This document shows positions 8,443-18,015 of a DNA stretch of 64,000 bases, piece by piece. Source of the stretch: Halorubrum sp. JWXQ-INN 858 (GTDB lineage Archaea; Halobacteriota; Halobacteria; Halobacteriales; Haloferacaceae); assembly GCF_009806985.1 (NCBI RefSeq), contig NZ_WUAX01000009.1, positions 275,406 to 339,405 on the forward strand. The letters run 5' to 3'. The notes under the pieces were generated by a model. That model had not been told where the DNA came from. It searched no databases and saw only the letters and a program-made list of their open reading frames with translations. Position 1 is the stretch's first letter, and each line of letters begins with the position of its first letter. The position numbers and the translations under genes were made by a program.

Positions 8443-9258
8443 TCAGTTCAGCACGCGCGTGGCAGCCTCCGCGAGCGCCTCGGCGTCGAGGCCCAGCAGG
8501 TCCTCGTCGCCGATCTTCAGGCGGAGCCGCGGGCGGCCGACGTCGATGGGGACCTTCTCGGTGTCGATGACCCCCATGTCCTCCAGCCGGGTCTTCGTCC
8601 GGGAAAACGTCGCCTTCGAGGCGATCCCGACGTCCTCGCCCCACTTCGAGATGTCGTACAGCAGGACGTCGTTCTTCGCGGCGACGAGCAGCGCCACGGT
8701 CACCTCGTCGAGCCCCTCGCCGTCGCCGCGGGCGGCGTCCATCGACGCCAGCACGCGGTCGAAGTCCTCGCGGGCCGACTCGCCGATCTCGGCCTCCATC
8801 GTCTCCCTGACGACGCTGATCGGCGGGGTCCGGAGGTGGTACTCCTCGGCGTCGTCGAACGCCGTCCGGTACGCGTCGAACACTTCCGCGACGAACTCGT
8901 CGTCCTCGGAGGAGAGCGCGGCGACGTGGTCGCCCGAACTCACGAGCGCCAGCACGCGGGACTCGGAGACGAACAGCGCGTTGTCGGCGTTCTCGGGGAG
9001 GAGCCGGATCGAGAGCGCCCCGTCGGAGACGAGGTCGGCCGCCTTCGAGGCGACGAGGAAGTCGTCCATTACGTCCTTCAACACGCGCTCGTCGGCGAGC
9101 ATCGACATCGACGGGAGGTCGTCCCGCGCGAGCGCCGCCTCGACGAGGGAAACGATCGTCCCCGCCGAGGGGTCGACGACGAGCAGCTCCCCGTCCGTTC
9201 CGGAGAACGCCGTTTCGAGGATCCCCTCGACGTCAGTCTCCAATAGATTCGATACCAT
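8443..9258 (-). CDS. tbsP: Transcriptional regulator TbsP (DUF5821 family)
   Basis: 271 residues. I recognise this as the haloarchaeal TbsP family, described in Haloferax as a regulator that acts alongside TrmB on central sugar-phosphate genes. The front two thirds, with RLLPENADNALFVSESRVLA, are the family-specific domain; the last 75 residues form a winged helix with SKWGEDVGIASKATFSRTKT as the likely recognition region. It is divergent from glyA across 287 bp. The AT-rich stretch ATATGTATTTAATATTAA (9281-9298) includes its TATA box. A strong hairpin (9340-9389) lies in the same gap. Confidence 0.85.
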   Translation of the reverse strand: MVSNLLETDVEGILETAFSGTDGELLVVDPSAGTIVSLVEAALARDDLPSMSMLADERVLKDVMDDFLVASKAADLVSDGALSIRLLPENADNALFVSESRVLALVSSGDHVAALSSEDDEFVAEVFDAYRTAFDDAEEYHLRTPPISVVRETMEAEIGESAREDFDRVLASMDAARGDGEGLDEVTVALLVAAKNDVLLYDISKWGEDVGIASKATFSRTKTRLEDMGVIDTEKVPIDVGRPRLRLKIGDEDLLGLDAEALAEAATRVLN

Positions 9259-9339
9259 TTGTCGTGTCTGTAAAGATCAGATATGTATTTAATATTAACG
9301 GGACATACACAGTGAACAACTCCGGTATGGGCCTCGAAA

Positions 9340-9389
9340 CCCTCGAATTCGGCCGATCGTGTGTTTTGGCCGCACGACCGATTCGAGGG
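9340..9389. promoter_or_regulatory. Long inverted repeat in the tbsP-glyA intergenic region
   Basis: Nine-bp perfect arms CCCTCGAAT (9340-9348) and ATTCGAGGG (9381-9389), with further pairing inside (CGG with CCG, TCGTG with CACGA). It lies about 80 bp from the tbsP start and 155 bp from glyA. It could be an operator, a hairpin in a leader RNA, or the end of a small transcript; none can be chosen from sequence. Confidence 0.65.
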
Positions 9390-9447
9390 CCCCGAATCGG
9401 GCACGAACGTCGCCCGGATCCCCATCGTTCGTGGTCGGGAGAACCGA

Positions 9448-9489
9448 GTGTTGGAGCACTGGACAGGCCGTGTTAGAGCACTGGACGGC
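9448..9489. promoter_or_regulatory. Direct repeat upstream of glyA
   Basis: GTGTTRGAGCACTGGAC occurs at 9448 and again at 9470. The 22-bp spacing is two helical turns, placing both copies on one face of the DNA. They end about 30 bp before the glyA TATA-like box CTTATTG (9516-9522), a fitting place for an activator or its TFB-recruiting site. Confidence 0.6.
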
Positions 9490-9545
9490 TCGTGTGGGGA
9501 CGGCGGACGGACAGGCTTATTGTGCAGTCACGCACGCACACGCGT

Positions 9546-10796
9546 ATGGACTACGACGAGGTTCGCGAGGTCGACCCGGAAGTCGCCGACGCCCTGACCG
9601 GCGAGCGGGACCGACAGGAGGAGACGCTCGCGATGATCGCCAGCGAGAACCACGTCAGCGAGGCCGTCCTGGAGGCCCAGGGCAGCGTCCTCACCAACAA
9701 GTACGCCGAGGGGTACCCCGGCGCACGCTACTACGCCGGCTGTGAGTACGCCGACGAGGTCGAGACGCTCGCCGTCGAGCGCGCGACGGAGCTGTGGGGC
9801 GCGGATCACGTCAACGTGCAGCCGCACTCCGGGACGCAGGCGAACCAGGCCGTCTACTACGCGATGTTGGACCCGGGCGACCGGATCCTCTCGCTCGATC
9901 TGAACCACGGCGGCCACCTGTCGCACGGTCACCCGGCCAACTTCACCGGGCAGATCTACGACGTCGAGCAGTACGAGGTCGACCCGGAGACGGGCCGGAT
10001 CGACTACGAGGGGCTCCGCGAGATGGCCGAAGCGTTCGACCCCGACATCGTCGTCTCCGGCTACTCCGCGTACCCGCGCGCGGTCGACTGGGAGGAGATC
10101 CAGGCGGCCGCGGACGCGGCCGACGCGTACCACCTCGCCGACATCGCCCACATCACCGGGCTGGTCGCGGCCGGCGTTCACCCCTCGCCGGTCGGCGTCG
10201 CCGACTTCGTCACCGGCTCCACGCACAAGACGATCCGCGCCGGCCGCGGCGGGATCGTGATGTGTGACGCCGAGTACGCCGACGACATCGACAAGGCGGT
10301 GTTCCCCGGCGGGCAGGGCGGCCCCCTGATGCACAACATCGCCGGCAAGGCGGTCGGCTTCAAGGAGGCGCTCGAACCGGAGTTCGAGACGTACGCGCAG
10401 GCGGTCGTCGACAACGCGCGGACGCTCGGCGACACCCTCGCCGACCACGGGCTCGAGCTCGTCTCCGGCGGCACCGACACCCACCTCGTGTTGGTCGACC
10501 TCCGCGAGTCGCACCCGGACCTGACCGGCGGCGACGCCGAGGACGCGCTCGCGGCCGCCGGCGTCGTGCTCAACGCGAACACCGTCCCCGCCGAGACGCG
10601 GTCGCCGTTCAATCCCTCCGGCATCCGCGCGGGGACCGCGGGGCTCACCACCCGCGGCTTCGACGAGACCGCCATCGAGGAGGTCGGCGACCTCATCTAC
10701 CGCGTCGTCGACGACGTCGACAGCGAGGACGTCATCTACGAGGTCGGCGAACGGGTCGTCGAGCTCTGCGAGGAGTTCCCGCTGTACGCCCGGTAG
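9546..10796 (+). CDS. glyA: Serine hydroxymethyltransferase
   Basis: 416 residues, full length. It makes glycine and 5,10-methylene-tetrahydrofolate (or its archaeal counterpart) from serine with pyridoxal phosphate. Visible marks are MIASENHVSEAVLEAQGS, LTNKYAEGYPGARYYAGCE, and the cofactor lysine in TGSTHKTIRAGRGG. The ATG at 9546 is chosen because CTTATTG (9516-9522) lies about 27 nt upstream, giving a leaderless mRNA, and the protein then starts as the family does. It is divergent from tbsP, so the regulator may act on it; that is inference. Confidence 0.97.
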   Translation: MDYDEVREVDPEVADALTGERDRQEETLAMIASENHVSEAVLEAQGSVLTNKYAEGYPGARYYAGCEYADEVETLAVERATELWGADHVNVQPHSGTQANQAVYYAMLDPGDRILSLDLNHGGHLSHGHPANFTGQIYDVEQYEVDPETGRIDYEGLREMAEAFDPDIVVSGYSAYPRAVDWEEIQAAADAADAYHLADIAHITGLVAAGVHPSPVGVADFVTGSTHKTIRAGRGGIVMCDAEYADDIDKAVFPGGQGGPLMHNIAGKAVGFKEALEPEFETYAQAVVDNARTLGDTLADHGLELVSGGTDTHLVLVDLRESHPDLTGGDAEDALAAAGVVLNANTVPAETRSPFNPSGIRAGTAGLTTRGFDETAIEEVGDLIYRVVDDVDSEDVIYEVGERVVELCEEFPLYAR

Positions 10797-10918
10797 ACGG
10801 CGGTCGGTTCGTTTTCGGTGTTGTACGCGCTCCGTTCGTGAACCGGTTCGCGGTCGGTGAGCCCGCGGCTCGTCCGGCGTCCGCGGACCGGTGACCCGGG
10901 CAACACCCTCGTCCGGCG

Positions 10919-12028
10919 TCAGCGAGCCGCCGACTCCTCCGGCGTCAGCGCCACTCCGGAGACCCCCTGGACCCCGAGCGCTTGATGCCGCCAGCCGTCG
11001 CCGACGTCGACACAGAGCGTCCCGACGGCCGTGACGACGACGGACGCCCCCGGCCCGTAGCCGAGCGCGGCCGGCTCCTCGGCGACGGGAAGGTCGCTCG
11101 TCCGCCACGCGTCGGGACCCCAGCCGGGAGCGGAGCCGCGCTCATCGCGCCCATCCGCCGGGTCGTGCGTCCGGAGGTCGCCCCCCGCGGCGGCCATCGC
11201 GTGGCCGTCGCCGTCGGCGGCGACCGCGTCGAACGACCCCGACAGCGCGTCCATCCACCCGTTCCCGAGCCAGTAGAGCCCGGTCGACGTCGCCGCCAGC
11301 GGGACGCCCGCGCCGGCGACGTCGCGGGCGTCGTCGAGACCGACGTGTTCGATCGCCGGATCGCCGGAACGATCGACGACGCGGAACACCCCGTCCGCCG
11401 CGGCGATCAGGGGCCCGTCGACGGCTCGCGGGTCGGGTACCCTCCCGATCGGCTCCGCGTCCAGGGTCGGACCGGTGGGGGTATCGTCCCCATCGGTGTC
11501 CCCGATGGTGGCGTCGTTTCCGTCGGTGTCGTCCCCGGCGGCATCGTTTCCGGCGTCGTCGTCCCCAGCAGTGTCGTTTCCGGCGTCGTCCCCGGCGACG
11601 TTCCCGTCGGAGCCGCGGGCCACGTCGGCCGAGGTCACCCGCACTCGAGCGATCGCGCCGTCCGCGCCCGCGACGAGGAACGCCCCGTCGTCGACGCCGA
11701 CGGCGACGACCGGGCCGACGTCGGCCGGGACGAACGCGAGGTCGTCCCCTCCGGAACCACCGTCCTCGGCCGAGCCGTCGAGGGACGCGACGAGGAGGTC
11801 GTCCCCGGTCGCGACCGCGAGCGACGTGGGTGCGGCGTCGGTCGCCGGGAGGACCGCGACGTCGACGGCGGGGTCGCGGCTCACGAGCCCGAAGGAGCCG
11901 ATCTTGTCGCCGGAGATCGCGACGCGGACGACCCCGATGTCGGCGGCGACGTACGCGTCCGTCCGTCCGGCGCGCCCGGCGTACACACGCTTCTCCTCGA
12001 TCGAGACGTCGTCCTCGGCGGGTGCCAT
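10919..12028 (-). CDS. HVO_0234-like beta-propeller protein
   Basis: 369 residues. The start EKRVYAGRAGRTDAYVAAD and the end WRHQALGVQGVSGVALTPEE match the haloarchaeal HVO_0234 beta-propeller family as I know it; its function is unknown. Repeated blade-like strands (VVAVGVDDGAFLVAGADG, GLYWLGNGWMDAL) support a propeller. An acidic low-complexity insert (D/G/N/A repeats, about residues 145-185) looks like a loop expansion coded by a short DNA repeat. TTTTTGAA (minus strand, around 12050-12057) is about 26 nt before the ATG. It converges on glyA. Confidence 0.75.
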   Translation of the reverse strand: MAPAEDDVSIEEKRVYAGRAGRTDAYVAADIGVVRVAISGDKIGSFGLVSRDPAVDVAVLPATDAAPTSLAVATGDDLLVASLDGSAEDGGSGGDDLAFVPADVGPVVAVGVDDGAFLVAGADGAIARVRVTSADVARGSDGNVAGDDAGNDTAGDDDAGNDAAGDDTDGNDATIGDTDGDDTPTGPTLDAEPIGRVPDPRAVDGPLIAAADGVFRVVDRSGDPAIEHVGLDDARDVAGAGVPLAATSTGLYWLGNGWMDALSGSFDAVAADGDGHAMAAAGGDLRTHDPADGRDERGSAPGWGPDAWRTSDLPVAEEPAALGYGPGASVVVTAVGTLCVDVGDGWRHQALGVQGVSGVALTPEESAAR

Positions 12029-12209
12029 GCCTCCGCGTTGGCGCGCACGGTTCAAAAAGCGTCACGGGACGCGAGCGTGGGTGGGACGCCGACGCGATCG
12101 TCGTCTCCGGACCGACGCCGTCGGATCGACATCGCCGGATCGACGCCGCCGGAGGCGTCGAAGGGACAACACCGACGCCCCTTTGGCCGCCCCCGCCGAA
12201 GCCTCGGTC

Positions 12210-13193
12210 GTGCAATCGGTCGCCGCCGAACTCGTCGCGCTGTTCGCCGAGGTCCTCCCGCGGCTCGCCCGGATCACCCTCTTCATCACGGCGGGCGTGT
12301 TCCTCGCCAACGTCGCCGTCGCGTTCGGGCTGGTGCGGTACGTCGCGGGCGTCTCCGGCTGGCTCACGCGGCCGGCCAACCTCCCGGACGAGGTCGGCAC
12401 CGCGATCCTGACGACCGCGGCGTCGACGACGGCCGGCTACGCGACGCTCGCGGAGTACCGCGAGTCCGGGTTCCTCGACGACCGCGCCACGCTCGTCGCC
12501 GTCGTCATCAACACGTTCTTCGGGTTCGTCCAGCACGTCTTCACCTACTACGCCCCCGTCCTGATCCCGATCCTCGGGTGGTCAACCGGGGTGCTGTACG
12601 TCTCCTTCCGGGCCGGGATCGCGCTGGCGATCACCCTCACGGGCGTCGTCCTCGGCGGGCTCCTGCTGTCCGATCGGAACGTGAACCGGAGGGCGCTCGC
12701 CGACGTGGCGGCCGAGCGACCGGCGGGTGACGATCGGTCGGCCCGTGAACGGGTGCGCGCCGCCGCGGGGAAGTCGTGGACGACGCTCCGCCGGATCGTC
12801 CCCCGGCTGGCGGCCGTCTACACGCTCGTCGTCGCCTTCGTCACCCGCTACGACGTCGAGTCGCTCACCGGGTTCGCCGAGCCGGTCACCGCGGCGCTCG
12901 GGCTCCCCGGGGCCGCCGTGCCGGTGATCGCCGTCTACACGCTCGATACGACCGCCGGCGCGGTCACCATCGCGCCCCTGCTCGACGACGTGTTCACCCC
13001 GCGGACCGCCGTCGCGACGCTGCTCGTCGGCGGGATCGTCTCCTTTGCGGTGTCGACGTTCAAGCGCTCGATCCCGTTCCAGTACGGGATCTGGGGCGCG
13101 GAGTTCGGCACGAAGGTGATCGTCGTCAACACGGCGCTGAAGGTCGTCTTCATCTCGCTGAGCGTCCTGCTCCTGCTGGTCCCGCTCCGGTGA
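12210..13193 (+). CDS. Nucleoside-recognition (Gate) domain membrane protein
   Basis: 327 residues with about eight hydrophobic helices. The repeated pattern (LPDEVGTAILTTAASTTAGY in the first half, AVYTLDTTAGAVTIAPLLDD in the second) is typical of paired Gate-domain segments. Members include SpmA/SpmB and nucleoside transporters; the substrate here is unknown. A charged cytoplasmic loop lies near residues 155-190. GTG at 12210 is chosen as the start because it gives a membrane protein without a basic random leader; no clear TATA box or Shine-Dalgarno site is seen. The start is moderately uncertain. Confidence 0.8.
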   Translation: MQSVAAELVALFAEVLPRLARITLFITAGVFLANVAVAFGLVRYVAGVSGWLTRPANLPDEVGTAILTTAASTTAGYATLAEYRESGFLDDRATLVAVVINTFFGFVQHVFTYYAPVLIPILGWSTGVLYVSFRAGIALAITLTGVVLGGLLLSDRNVNRRALADVAAERPAGDDRSARERVRAAAGKSWTTLRRIVPRLAAVYTLVVAFVTRYDVESLTGFAEPVTAALGLPGAAVPVIAVYTLDTTAGAVTIAPLLDDVFTPRTAVATLLVGGIVSFAVSTFKRSIPFQYGIWGAEFGTKVIVVNTALKVVFISLSVLLLLVPLR

Positions 13194-13350
13194 CCGCCGG
13201 CTCCACGTCGACAGCGACCGTTCTCGCCCCGAGTGCGGCGGCCCGGGTCGCTAGCGACGGTTCCGAGCGATAGCGACAGCTCCGAGCGATAGCGGCAGGC
13301 CGGGACGGTGAGGGTGCGGTTTTAATACGCTTCCCGGCCCCCCTCGCGGC

Positions 13351-14586
13351 ATGACCGACATCGACCTCGAACGGATAGAGCGGGCGGCCGACGAGGAGCT
13401 CGACGACGCGGTCGCGTTCCTCAGGGAGATGATCCGGACCCCGAGCGTGAACCCCCCGGGCGACTACGACGGCATCCACGCGCTGGTCTCCGAGACGTTC
13501 GAGTCGTTCGGCTGGGACGCCGAGACGCTCGCCGCGCCGGCGGCCCTCCTCGAGGAGCTCGGCCTCGAGGGACCGCGTCCGAACGTCCTCGGCTACGTCA
13601 CCCGCGGCGACGGCCCGACGATCGTGTTGAACGCCCACCTCGACACGGTCCCCGTCGACGAGTCGAAGTGGAGCTACGACCCGTTCGCGGCGACGCTCGA
13701 TGAGGGTCGCGTGTGGGGCCGCGGGGCCCGGGACTCGAAGGGGCGGGTCGCCGCCTACACGCTCGCGGCGCGGGCGCTGGAGGCCGCCGACATGGTTCCG
13801 GCGGACGCGACGATCGTCCTCGCGATCACGGTCGACGAGGAGACGGGCGGTCACGCCGGGCCGGGATACGTCGTCGACAGCGGGGTGCTCGACGCCGACT
13901 ACGCGATCGTCGAGGGGAACATCGATCGGGTCGACTACGCGGCCGCGGGGGTCGTCCACTTCGAGGTGACCGTCTCCGGTCGGTCCGCTCACGCCGGGAC
14001 GAACCCTGAAAAGGGGGCGAACGCGGTCGTCGGCGCGTCGCGGATCGTCGGCGCGCTCGACGCGTACGCCGATCGGCTGAAAACCGAGCGGGTGAGCGAC
14101 GTGCCGGGGATCGGCCATGCGACGTGTACCCCGGCCACGATCGAGGGCGGGCTCAAGACGAACGTCGTCCCGTCGTCGTGTTCGTTCACGGTCGACAGGC
14201 GCGTGCTGCCGGAGGAGGACCTCGACGACGCGGAGCGGGCGTTCCGGGACGTCGTCGCGGACGTCGACCTCCCGGACGGGACGAGCGCGGCGGTGGACGT
14301 GGTCCTCCGTGCCCGACCGTTCGAGTCCGACAGCGACGGTCCCCTCGTCAGGTCGCTCGCGCGCCACGCCGAGACGGTGACCGGCTCCGACGTCCTCGTC
14401 GGGGGCACCCGTGGATTCACCGACGCCCGGTTCTTCGGTCACGCCGGCATCGAGACGGCCAAGTACGGCCCCGGCGACGAGGAGTCGAACGTCCACGGCC
14501 CGGACGAGAACGTGAAGGTCGACCAGGTCCGCGACGCCGGCGCGGTCGTCGCCGCGACGCTCGCCGAGATCGGGTCGGATCGGTAG
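13351..14586 (+). CDS. M20 family metallopeptidase (ArgE/DapE type)
   Basis: 411 residues. Metal-site motifs are NAHLDTVP near residue 95, WGRGARDSKGR near 123, and the catalytic DEETGGHAG near 163. A dimerisation domain follows, and ESNVHGPDENV supplies the last histidine. The group covers acetylornithine deacetylases, succinyl-diaminopimelate desuccinylases and dipeptidases; I cannot pick one. TTTTAATA (13320-13327) is centred about 27 nt before the ATG, so the mRNA is leaderless. It lies 97 bp before the YtcJ-like amidohydrolase and not far from the peptide importer, which hints at use of amide or peptide nutrients. Confidence 0.9.
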   Translation: MTDIDLERIERAADEELDDAVAFLREMIRTPSVNPPGDYDGIHALVSETFESFGWDAETLAAPAALLEELGLEGPRPNVLGYVTRGDGPTIVLNAHLDTVPVDESKWSYDPFAATLDEGRVWGRGARDSKGRVAAYTLAARALEAADMVPADATIVLAITVDEETGGHAGPGYVVDSGVLDADYAIVEGNIDRVDYAAAGVVHFEVTVSGRSAHAGTNPEKGANAVVGASRIVGALDAYADRLKTERVSDVPGIGHATCTPATIEGGLKTNVVPSSCSFTVDRRVLPEEDLDDAERAFRDVVADVDLPDGTSAAVDVVLRARPFESDSDGPLVRSLARHAETVTGSDVLVGGTRGFTDARFFGHAGIETAKYGPGDEESNVHGPDENVKVDQVRDAGAVVAATLAEIGSDR

Positions 14587-14683
14587 CCCGTCGACCGCCT
14601 CCGCGACGTCCGACACTGCCCGGACCGTCGCAACCCCCTCGTGTTCCCGAACGGTTAACCGCGTCCCCGTCGGGGGAGGACGC

Positions 14684-16270
14684 ATGAGCGACGCCGCAGA
14701 CACGGTCTTCGTGAACGGGGAGATCCACACGCTGACGGAACCCGACGAGACGTACGAGGCGGTCGCGGTCCGGGACGGGGGGATCGTCCGGCTCGGATCG
14801 ACGTACGACGTCGAGTTCCTCGTCGGCGTCGACACCGACGTCGTCGACCTCGAGGGGCGCGTCGTGCTCCCGGGGTTCATCGACGCCCACACCCACCTCA
14901 CGACCGTCGGGCGCTACCTCGTCCACGCCGACCTCTCCACCGCGGCGTCGCCCGCCGACGCCGTCGACCTCCTCGCGGAGCGGGCCGCGGAGTTGGACGC
15001 CGATGCGGAGCCGGACGGTGACGCCGACCCGGTCGCCGACTGGGTGCTCGGCTACGGCTACGACGAGTCGACGTGGGACGAGGACCGCTACCTGACGCGG
15101 GCGGACCTCGATCGCGTCCCGACCGACCGACCGGTCGCCGCGTTCCGCGAGGACATGCACGTCGCCGCCGCCGGCTCGGTCGTCCTCGATCGGTTCGCCG
15201 ACGAGCTCGCGGCGGCCCCCGAGGGAACCGTCCCGACCGGGGACGACGGCGAGCCGACCGGGGTACTCCTCGAGGCCGCGATCGACCCGATCTACGAGGC
15301 GATCGAACCCGGAGTCGACGGGACGCGCGCGGTCGTCGAGGCCGCGCTCGACGACTGCGCTCGCAAGGGGATCACCGGCTTCCACGACATGGTCCGCGGT
15401 TCACACGCCCCGCGGGCGTACCGCGAGCTCGACGACGCCGACGAGCTCACCGCGCGGGTCCGGATCAACTACTGGAGCGACCACCTCGACGCGCTCAGGG
15501 AGGTCGGGCTCGGGACGAACGACGGCTCGGCGTTCGTCGAGACGGGCGCGATCAAGTCGTACACCGACGGGAGCTTCGGCGGGCGCACCGCGAAGCTCTC
15601 GGAACCGTACGCGGACGCGCCCGACGGGACGGGCCAGTGGGTGGTCGACCCCGCGGAGCTCCGGGCGGCCGTCGCCGAGGCGACCGATGCGGGCTACCAG
15701 TTCACGGCCCACGCGATCGGCGACGAGGCGGTCGACGCCGTGATCGACGCGTACACGACCGCGTCTGCGACCGATCCCGGCGCGGCGAGACACCGGATCG
15801 AACACGTCGAGCTCGCCGACGACGAGGCGATCGCACGTCTCGCGGAGACCGGGATCGTCGCCAGCCCGCAGCCCAACTTCCTCAAGTGGGCCGACGAAGG
15901 GGGGCTCTACGAGTCGCGGCTCGGCGACCGGACGGCGCGGACGAACCGCTACCGCGACATGCTCGACGCGGGGGTGACCCTCGCGTTCGGCTCCGACGGC
16001 ATGCCGATGGACCCCTTGCTCGGCGTCCACCACGCGGTCAACGCGCCCGCCGATGCCCAGCGACTTTCGGTGACGGAGGCCCTGCGCGCGTACACGTACG
16101 GGGCCGCCTACGCGGGGTTCGACGAGGACCGTCTCGGCACGGTCGCGGTCGGGAAGCGAGCCGACCTCGTCGTCCTCGACGGGTCGCCGTGGGAGCGGCC
16201 GGACGCGATCCGCGACGTCGACGTCGCGATGACGCTCGTCGACGGCGACGTCGTGTACGACGGCAGGTGA
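14684..16270 (+). CDS. YtcJ-like amidohydrolase
   Basis: 528 residues, amidohydrolase-3 family. FIDAHTHL near residue 66 carries the first metal histidines, HAIGDEAVDAVIDAY near 345 and HRIEHVEL near 375 the next, and FGSDGMPMDP near 440 the aspartate. YtcJ-like proteins hydrolyse amide or carbamate bonds; substrates are mostly unknown. GGTTAACC (14653-14660) is centred about 28 nt before the ATG, and a purine-rich GGGGGAGGA lies just ahead of the start, so both leaderless and ribosome-site starts are possible. Confidence 0.9.
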   Translation: MSDAADTVFVNGEIHTLTEPDETYEAVAVRDGGIVRLGSTYDVEFLVGVDTDVVDLEGRVVLPGFIDAHTHLTTVGRYLVHADLSTAASPADAVDLLAERAAELDADAEPDGDADPVADWVLGYGYDESTWDEDRYLTRADLDRVPTDRPVAAFREDMHVAAAGSVVLDRFADELAAAPEGTVPTGDDGEPTGVLLEAAIDPIYEAIEPGVDGTRAVVEAALDDCARKGITGFHDMVRGSHAPRAYRELDDADELTARVRINYWSDHLDALREVGLGTNDGSAFVETGAIKSYTDGSFGGRTAKLSEPYADAPDGTGQWVVDPAELRAAVAEATDAGYQFTAHAIGDEAVDAVIDAYTTASATDPGAARHRIEHVELADDEAIARLAETGIVASPQPNFLKWADEGGLYESRLGDRTARTNRYRDMLDAGVTLAFGSDGMPMDPLLGVHHAVNAPADAQRLSVTEALRAYTYGAAYAGFDEDRLGTVAVGKRADLVVLDGSPWERPDAIRDVDVAMTLVDGDVVYDGR

Positions 16271-16460
16271 GCGGGCCATCGGAACCGAGCCGATCGCCGA
16301 TCCCACGGAGTCCCCGCCAGCCCCGTAACGTCCCGTCGGTCCTTGCGACCTCCTCGTGGTCCTCGTAGCGCCCCGTCGGCCTCGCGGCGTCGATAGCTCG
16401 GCTCCCGCAACTCCTGCACGAAAACAATACTTATTAATCATGTACTACCGAATCGACACC

Positions 16461-16709
16461 ATGGCAGAGATTTCCGTCGAATACGCGACCGGGGAGCGAC
16501 TGTGGTCCGAGGCGGAGACGGCCCGGCGGCTGATCGATGCGCACCTCGGCGACCGTCCCGACGTCGACCGGGTCCGGATCGCGCCGTCGTCGGAGTCCCT
16601 CTTCTGTGTCAGCGTCGCGGGCGATCGGATCTGGTGTACGGACCCCCACGAGCGGATCGACTCGATGGCGGCGGTGTCGGCCGCGCGGCGACGCCTCTCG
16701 GAGTCGTAG
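16461..16709 (+). CDS. Small haloarchaeal protein of unknown function
   Basis: 82 residues starting MAEISVEYATGERLWSEAET. It has a compact alpha/beta layout and one cysteine pair spaced widely (FCVSV, WCTDP). An in-frame ATG seven codons upstream exists, but CTTATTAAT (16430-16438) is centred about 27 nt before 16461, which favours the shorter form as a leaderless start. No function is known to me. It is convergent with the agmatinase gene. Confidence 0.7.
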   Translation: MAEISVEYATGERLWSEAETARRLIDAHLGDRPDVDRVRIAPSSESLFCVSVAGDRIWCTDPHERIDSMAAVSAARRRLSES

Positions 16710-16806
16710 GCTCGTCGTACCGGTCGACAACCAGTCACCACCGATCACCATCGACCGGGAACGGAACCGAGGCCGGGACCAGGGACCGAAACGCGCCGGC
16801 GACCGG

Positions 16807-17634
16807 CTACTCGCCCGCTTTCGCGGTCGCGTGGGTCCGGACGAACTCGCGCAGGAGCTTCCCGGCCACCGCCGCCGCCTGCCCGTCGTCGCGGTCGTTC
16901 ACCTCGACGACGTCGAAGCCGTCCGCGTGGGGTGCGACCGCGCGGACCACGTCGCGGACCTCGCGTGGCGTCAGCCCGAACGGCTCCATCGTCCCCGTCC
17001 CGGGGGCGAATCCCGGATCGAGCCCGTCGACGTCGACGGAGCAGTACACCGACTCGCCCGCGAACGCGTCGGCGTCGAGCCCGTCGATCCACTCGCGGGC
17101 GTCCTCCGGGGCGACGACCTCCACGTCGCCCGCGGCGGCCCGCTCCCACTCCTCGGGGGATCCCGTTCGCGCGCCGACGATCACCGCCCGATCGGCGACG
17201 TCGAGCGCGCGGCGGGTCACGCAGGCGTGGTTCCACGGGTTCCCGTCGTACGCGTCGCGTAGGTCGAGATGCGCGTCACAGACGACGAGCGTGTCGGGGT
17301 CGACGGCCTCGACGCCGGCGTACGTCACCGTGTGCTCGCCGCCGATCGTCGCCGGGACCGCGTCGTCGAGGACGACGCTCCGGCACTCGGCGGCGAGGTG
17401 GTCGAGGTACGCCCGGACGTCGTCCCACGGGTGCACGTCGCCGGCGTCGTGGACGCCGAGCTCGGAGAAGTGACTGCCCGTCCGGTGGTCGTAGTCGTCG
17501 TACGTCCGTGAGAAGCGCCGGACCCGGTCCGGTCCGAACCGGGTGCCCGGCTGAAACGTGGTCGTCGCGTCCAGCGGCGCGCCGACGACCACGTAGGAGG
17601 CGGCCTCGCGGTCGGCGGTCGCGCCGGGGAACAT
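16807..17634 (-). CDS. speB: Agmatinase-family ureohydrolase, likely in deoxyhypusine formation
   Basis: 275 residues. All six manganese ligands of the arginase fold are visible: GGEHT near residue 97, CDAHLD near 119 and CSVDVDGLDP near 198. Normal agmatinase makes putrescine and urea from agmatine. The gene follows the aIF5A gene with only 3 bp between them, a telling link: in Haloferax an agmatinase-like protein was proposed to remove urea after agmatine has been joined to the aIF5A lysine. So the substrate may be agmatinylated aIF5A rather than free agmatine. It is co-transcribed from the aIF5A promoter. Confidence 0.9.
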   Translation of the reverse strand: MFPGATADREAASYVVVGAPLDATTTFQPGTRFGPDRVRRFSRTYDDYDHRTGSHFSELGVHDAGDVHPWDDVRAYLDHLAAECRSVVLDDAVPATIGGEHTVTYAGVEAVDPDTLVVCDAHLDLRDAYDGNPWNHACVTRRALDVADRAVIVGARTGSPEEWERAAAGDVEVVAPEDAREWIDGLDADAFAGESVYCSVDVDGLDPGFAPGTGTMEPFGLTPREVRDVVRAVAPHADGFDVVEVNDRDDGQAAAVAGKLLREFVRTHATAKAGE

Positions 17635-17637
17635 CGA

Positions 17638-18015
17638 CTACCCGACGACCTTCCGCTGGCCCTCGTAGGAGAGGTACTCGATCGTGTCGTCCGACTCGAA
17701 GTCCTCGCCCTCGGGGATCCGCATCGTGAACGTCTCGTAGGTGTCGAGGTCCATCACCTGCGCGTCGTCGCCGGAGACGGAGACGACCTGTCCCTGTTTC
17801 CGCTCGATGATGGGGACCCACACCTTCGCGTCGACGGGTTGTGAGAGCGAGCGCTTCCGATCGTCGAAGACGCCCTTCCCCTCGACGCGGGCCTTCGCGC
17901 TCCCGTGCTTGCCGGGCTTGGCGGTACTGTAGTGGTTTATCTTGCAGGGCGAGTCGTCCATCATGACGTAACTTCCCTCCTGCAGTTCTCGAACCTGCTT
18001 CTGCTCTCGCGGCAT
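17638..18015 (-). CDS. eif5A: Translation factor aIF5A
   Basis: 125 residues, full length. The lysine-bearing loop [10 protein letters not shown] (near residues 33-42) is where deoxyhypusine or hypusine is formed; the rest is the basic SH3-like domain and an OB-fold. It helps ribosomes through difficult peptide bonds. GTTTATAC (minus strand, 18038-18045) lies about 27 nt before the ATG, giving a leaderless mRNA. It leads a two-gene operon with the agmatinase-like enzyme. Confidence 0.97.
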   Translation of the reverse strand: MPREQKQVRELQEGSYVMMDDSPCKINHYSTAKPGKHGSAKARVEGKGVFDDRKRSLSQPVDAKVWVPIIERKQGQVVSVSGDDAQVMDLDTYETFTMRIPEGEDFESDDTIEYLSYEGQRKVVG

